A stretch of 6,698 nt of DNA from Oscillibacter sp. (GTDB lineage: Bacteria > Bacillota > Clostridia > Oscillospirales > Oscillospiraceae), in the NCBI GenBank assembly GCA_003522105.1, contig DPGF01000104.1:1-6698 (forward strand), given 5' to 3'. Position numbers and translations under genes: made by a program. Positions 5,515-6,698 of this stretch are shown here, one piece after another. Under the pieces are notes generated by a model, which worked only from the letters and a program-made list of their open reading frames with translations, was not told the origin of the DNA and made no database searches. Numbering within the stretch: the first letter of the stretch is position 1; each line of letters opens with the position of its first letter.

Positions 5515-6428
5515 TACTGCTGCACCTCCTTTTTGCGGTTGGAGCGAAGCTGAAGAAGACCGATGGACGCTACGAGGATGAAGAACAGCACGGCCTTGGC
5601 CTGCGCGGTGCCGCGCGAGTTGGCATTCTGCCCGTAGAAGGTGTTGAGAATGTTCAGTGCGAGCATTTCGGTCGTCTTGATGGAGCTGCCGTCGGGCAGG
5701 ATATTGTAGGGCTGACCGCCCGTGAGGGCGAGGTTCTGGTCAAAGAGCTTGAAGCCGTTTGTGAGCGAGAGAAACGTGCAGATGGTGATGGACGGCATCA
5801 CATTCGGGATCGTGACCTTCCAGAGCGTCTGCCAGCGGCTGGCACCGTCGATCTTTGCGGCCTCGAGCATATCCTCGGGTACGGCCTGGAGACCGGCGAT
5901 GTAAATGATCATCATGTAGCCGATCTGCTGCCAGCACATTAAAATAATGAGTCCCCAGAAGCCGAGCTTCGTGTTGAGCAGGATCGACGTGCCGTAGCGC
6001 GAGAGAATGCCGTCGAAGATCATCGACCAGATGTAGCCAAGCACGATGCCGCCGATGAGGTTCGGCATGAAAAACACCGTGCGGTACAGGTTGCTGCCCT
6101 TGATGCCCTGCGTGAGCGCATAGGCGACGGCAAAGGCCAGCACGTTGATGAGCACGAGCGATATGACGGCAAACAGCGCCGTGAACCAGAACGAGTGGAC
6201 AAAGCTCACGTCCTGAAATGCGCGGCGGTAGTTGTCAAGGCCGACAAAGGTCGCATCGCTTGTGACCTTGAACTTGCAGAAGGAGAGATAGATACCCTTG
6301 CAGAACGGGTAAACAAAGCCGATGAAGAATGCGCAGACCATCGGCCCCATGAACAGCGGGAACCAACGGCGGGTGGAGCGGCGGATCATCGAGCTGTTGA
6401 CGGCGGCATTGCTGTGCTTGTGTTTCAA
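5514..6428 (-). CDS. Carbohydrate ABC transporter permease, MalF type (CUT1)
   Basis: This is the second membrane subunit of the sugar importer. I choose TTG at 6428 because GGGAG (6438-6442) is then 9 bases away, giving 304 aa. The longer in-frame start, TTG at 6437, touches that site with no spacer; the first ATG (6389) has no ribosome site. The N-terminus is a basic cytoplasmic tail (RRSTRRWFP), followed by a helix at about 24-43, the periplasmic stretch with FVGLDNYRRAF typical of the family, and further helices near 81-107, 117-140, 157-180, 210-226 and 281-293 (numbered from 6437). The EAA loop is MLEAAKIDGASRWQTLWKVTIP (190-211). FFMPNLIGGIVLGYIW (122-137) and the loop with LALTGGQPYN (236-245) are usual in MalF/UgpA-type permeases of Firmicutes. 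It has no large MalF-type periplasmic P2 insertion, as normal outside enteric bacteria. It is the first permease gene after the binding-protein gene and overlaps the MalG-type gene by one base. Confidence 0.9.
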   Translation of the reverse strand: MKHKHSNAAVNSSMIRRSTRRWFPLFMGPMVCAFFIGFVYPFCKGIYLSFCKFKVTSDATFVGLDNYRRAFQDVSFVHSFWFTALFAVISLVLINVLAFAVAYALTQGIKGSNLYRTVFFMPNLIGGIVLGYIWSMIFDGILSRYGTSILLNTKLGFWGLIILMCWQQIGYMMIIYIAGLQAVPEDMLEAAKIDGASRWQTLWKVTIPNVMPSITICTFLSLTNGFKLFDQNLALTGGQPYNILPDGSSIKTTEMLALNILNTFYGQNANSRGTAQAKAVLFFILVASIGLLQLRSNRKKEVQQ

Positions 6429-6437
6429 TTCGATCAA

Positions 6438-6442
6438 CTCCC
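6438..6442 (-). promoter_or_regulatory. Ribosome binding site deciding the MalF-type start
   Basis: On the - strand GGGAG directly abuts the in-frame TTG at 6437 but is 9 bases from the second TTG at 6428. Only the latter has normal spacing, so the shorter protein is preferred. There is no ATG near this site. Confidence 0.5.
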
Positions 6443-6536
6443 GGCAAAAAGATAAAGAGATTGGTGCGCTGCCGCGATATGCGGCGATTTTTGATCACGC
6501 GCCCCGCTTCGTGCGGCGGAAGGCGTGAGATACAGG

Positions 6537-6564
6537 GAGGGACGGGCGAAATCGCCCGCCCCTC
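6537..6564 (-). terminator. GC-rich hairpin between binding-protein and permease genes
   Basis: CGGGCGA (6543-6549) pairs with TCGCCCG (6552-6558) around a 2-base gap, and GAGGG (6537-6541) pairs with CCCTC (6560-6564), with one A/C mismatch between the stems. It lies 35 bases past the stop of the partial gene at the right edge. In the - direction no good T-run follows (CCCTGTATCTC), so it is a leaky terminator or an RNA-stabilising hairpin. In CUT1 operons such structures keep the binding protein more abundant than the permeases. The rest of the 6438-6598 gap holds a smaller stem (GCCGC 6471-6475 with GCGGC 6481-6485) and no gene that I can support. Confidence 0.55.
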
Positions 6565-6598
6565 TTGTTGTTCTTATGCAGATCGCGCAGAAGGTGTG

Positions 6599-6698
6599 TT
6601 AGCCGTTGGCGGCAGCGTACTGCGTGGCCCAACCGTCAACAAACGCGGTCTTGACGAGCGCCCAGTTGACATCAGTCTGGTCGGCGTCGTACTGGTTC
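6599..6698 (-). CDS. Probable extracellular sugar-binding protein, C-terminal end
   Basis: An open - strand frame enters from the right edge and ends with TAA at 6599-6601. It encodes at least 32 residues: NQYDADQTDVNWALVKTA, then FVDGWATQYAAANG. Too little is present for a domain match. The alternating hydrophobic/aromatic helix ending in WATQYAAANG resembles the final helix of CUT1 solute-binding lipoproteins of Clostridia. Position supports this: the binding-protein gene normally precedes the MalF-type and MalG-type permease genes. Its role would be to capture the oligosaccharide outside the cell. Identity rests mainly on context. Confidence 0.6.
   Translation of the reverse strand, partial: NQYDADQTDVNWALVKTAFVDGWATQYAAANG

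Noticed and set aside
4504..5553. A 349-codon open frame on the + strand opposite the MalG-type permease.
   Set aside because: The product is a run of Asp, His, Arg, Glu and Gln with no fold pattern, the usual reverse-complement image of a GC-rich membrane protein. The - strand gene has clear EAA and helix patterns.
6429..6437. TTG at 6437 as the MalF-type start.
   Set aside because: The GGGAG ribosome site touches this codon with no spacer, whereas TTG at 6428 has a normal 9-base distance.

Overview
The window suggests a GC-rich anaerobic Firmicute, most likely a clostridial gut-type bacterium near the Oscillospiraceae/Ruminococcaceae. This is inferred from four things: a Gram-positive-style lipoprotein (LTAC lipobox) as the molybdate-binding protein, strong AGGAGG-type ribosome sites, the protein style (cysteine-rich, CUT1 sugar permeases of the kind common in Clostridia), and GC-biased third positions that open long antisense ORFs. 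I cannot name a species.

The left half (1-2953, + strand) is a molybdenum module. It starts with the last 75 codons of a molybdopterin-binding (MoeA/MoCF-like) protein ending in a four-cysteine tail. A perfect hairpin follows, then a palindrome resembling a ModE operator, then modA, modB and modC. These encode a complete molybdate ABC importer: lipoprotein receptor, membrane permease and ATPase. modB and modC overlap by 4 bases; a 65-base gap between modA and modB can fold into two competing hairpins.

A convergent junction at 2954-3092 holds two strong hairpin terminators that separate the two halves.

The right half (3093-6698, - strand, read right to left) is an alpha-glucan/maltodextrin-type module. 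It contains the C-terminal end of a probable extracellular solute-binding protein (cut by the window edge), a 160-base gap with a GC-rich hairpin, a MalF-type permease, a MalG-type permease overlapping it by one base, and malQ (GH77 4-alpha-glucanotransferase). The permeases would import an oligosaccharide captured by the binding protein, and MalQ would disproportionate imported maltodextrins in the cytoplasm. No sugar-transport ATPase is present in the window, so a shared MsmK/MsmX-type ATPase is inferred.

All substantial coding space is accounted for by known families. I found no evidence of an undescribed system. The points most worth checking are the ModE-like operator, the modA-modB intercistronic hairpins, the cysteine tail of the first protein, and the non-ATG starts of the right-hand operon.
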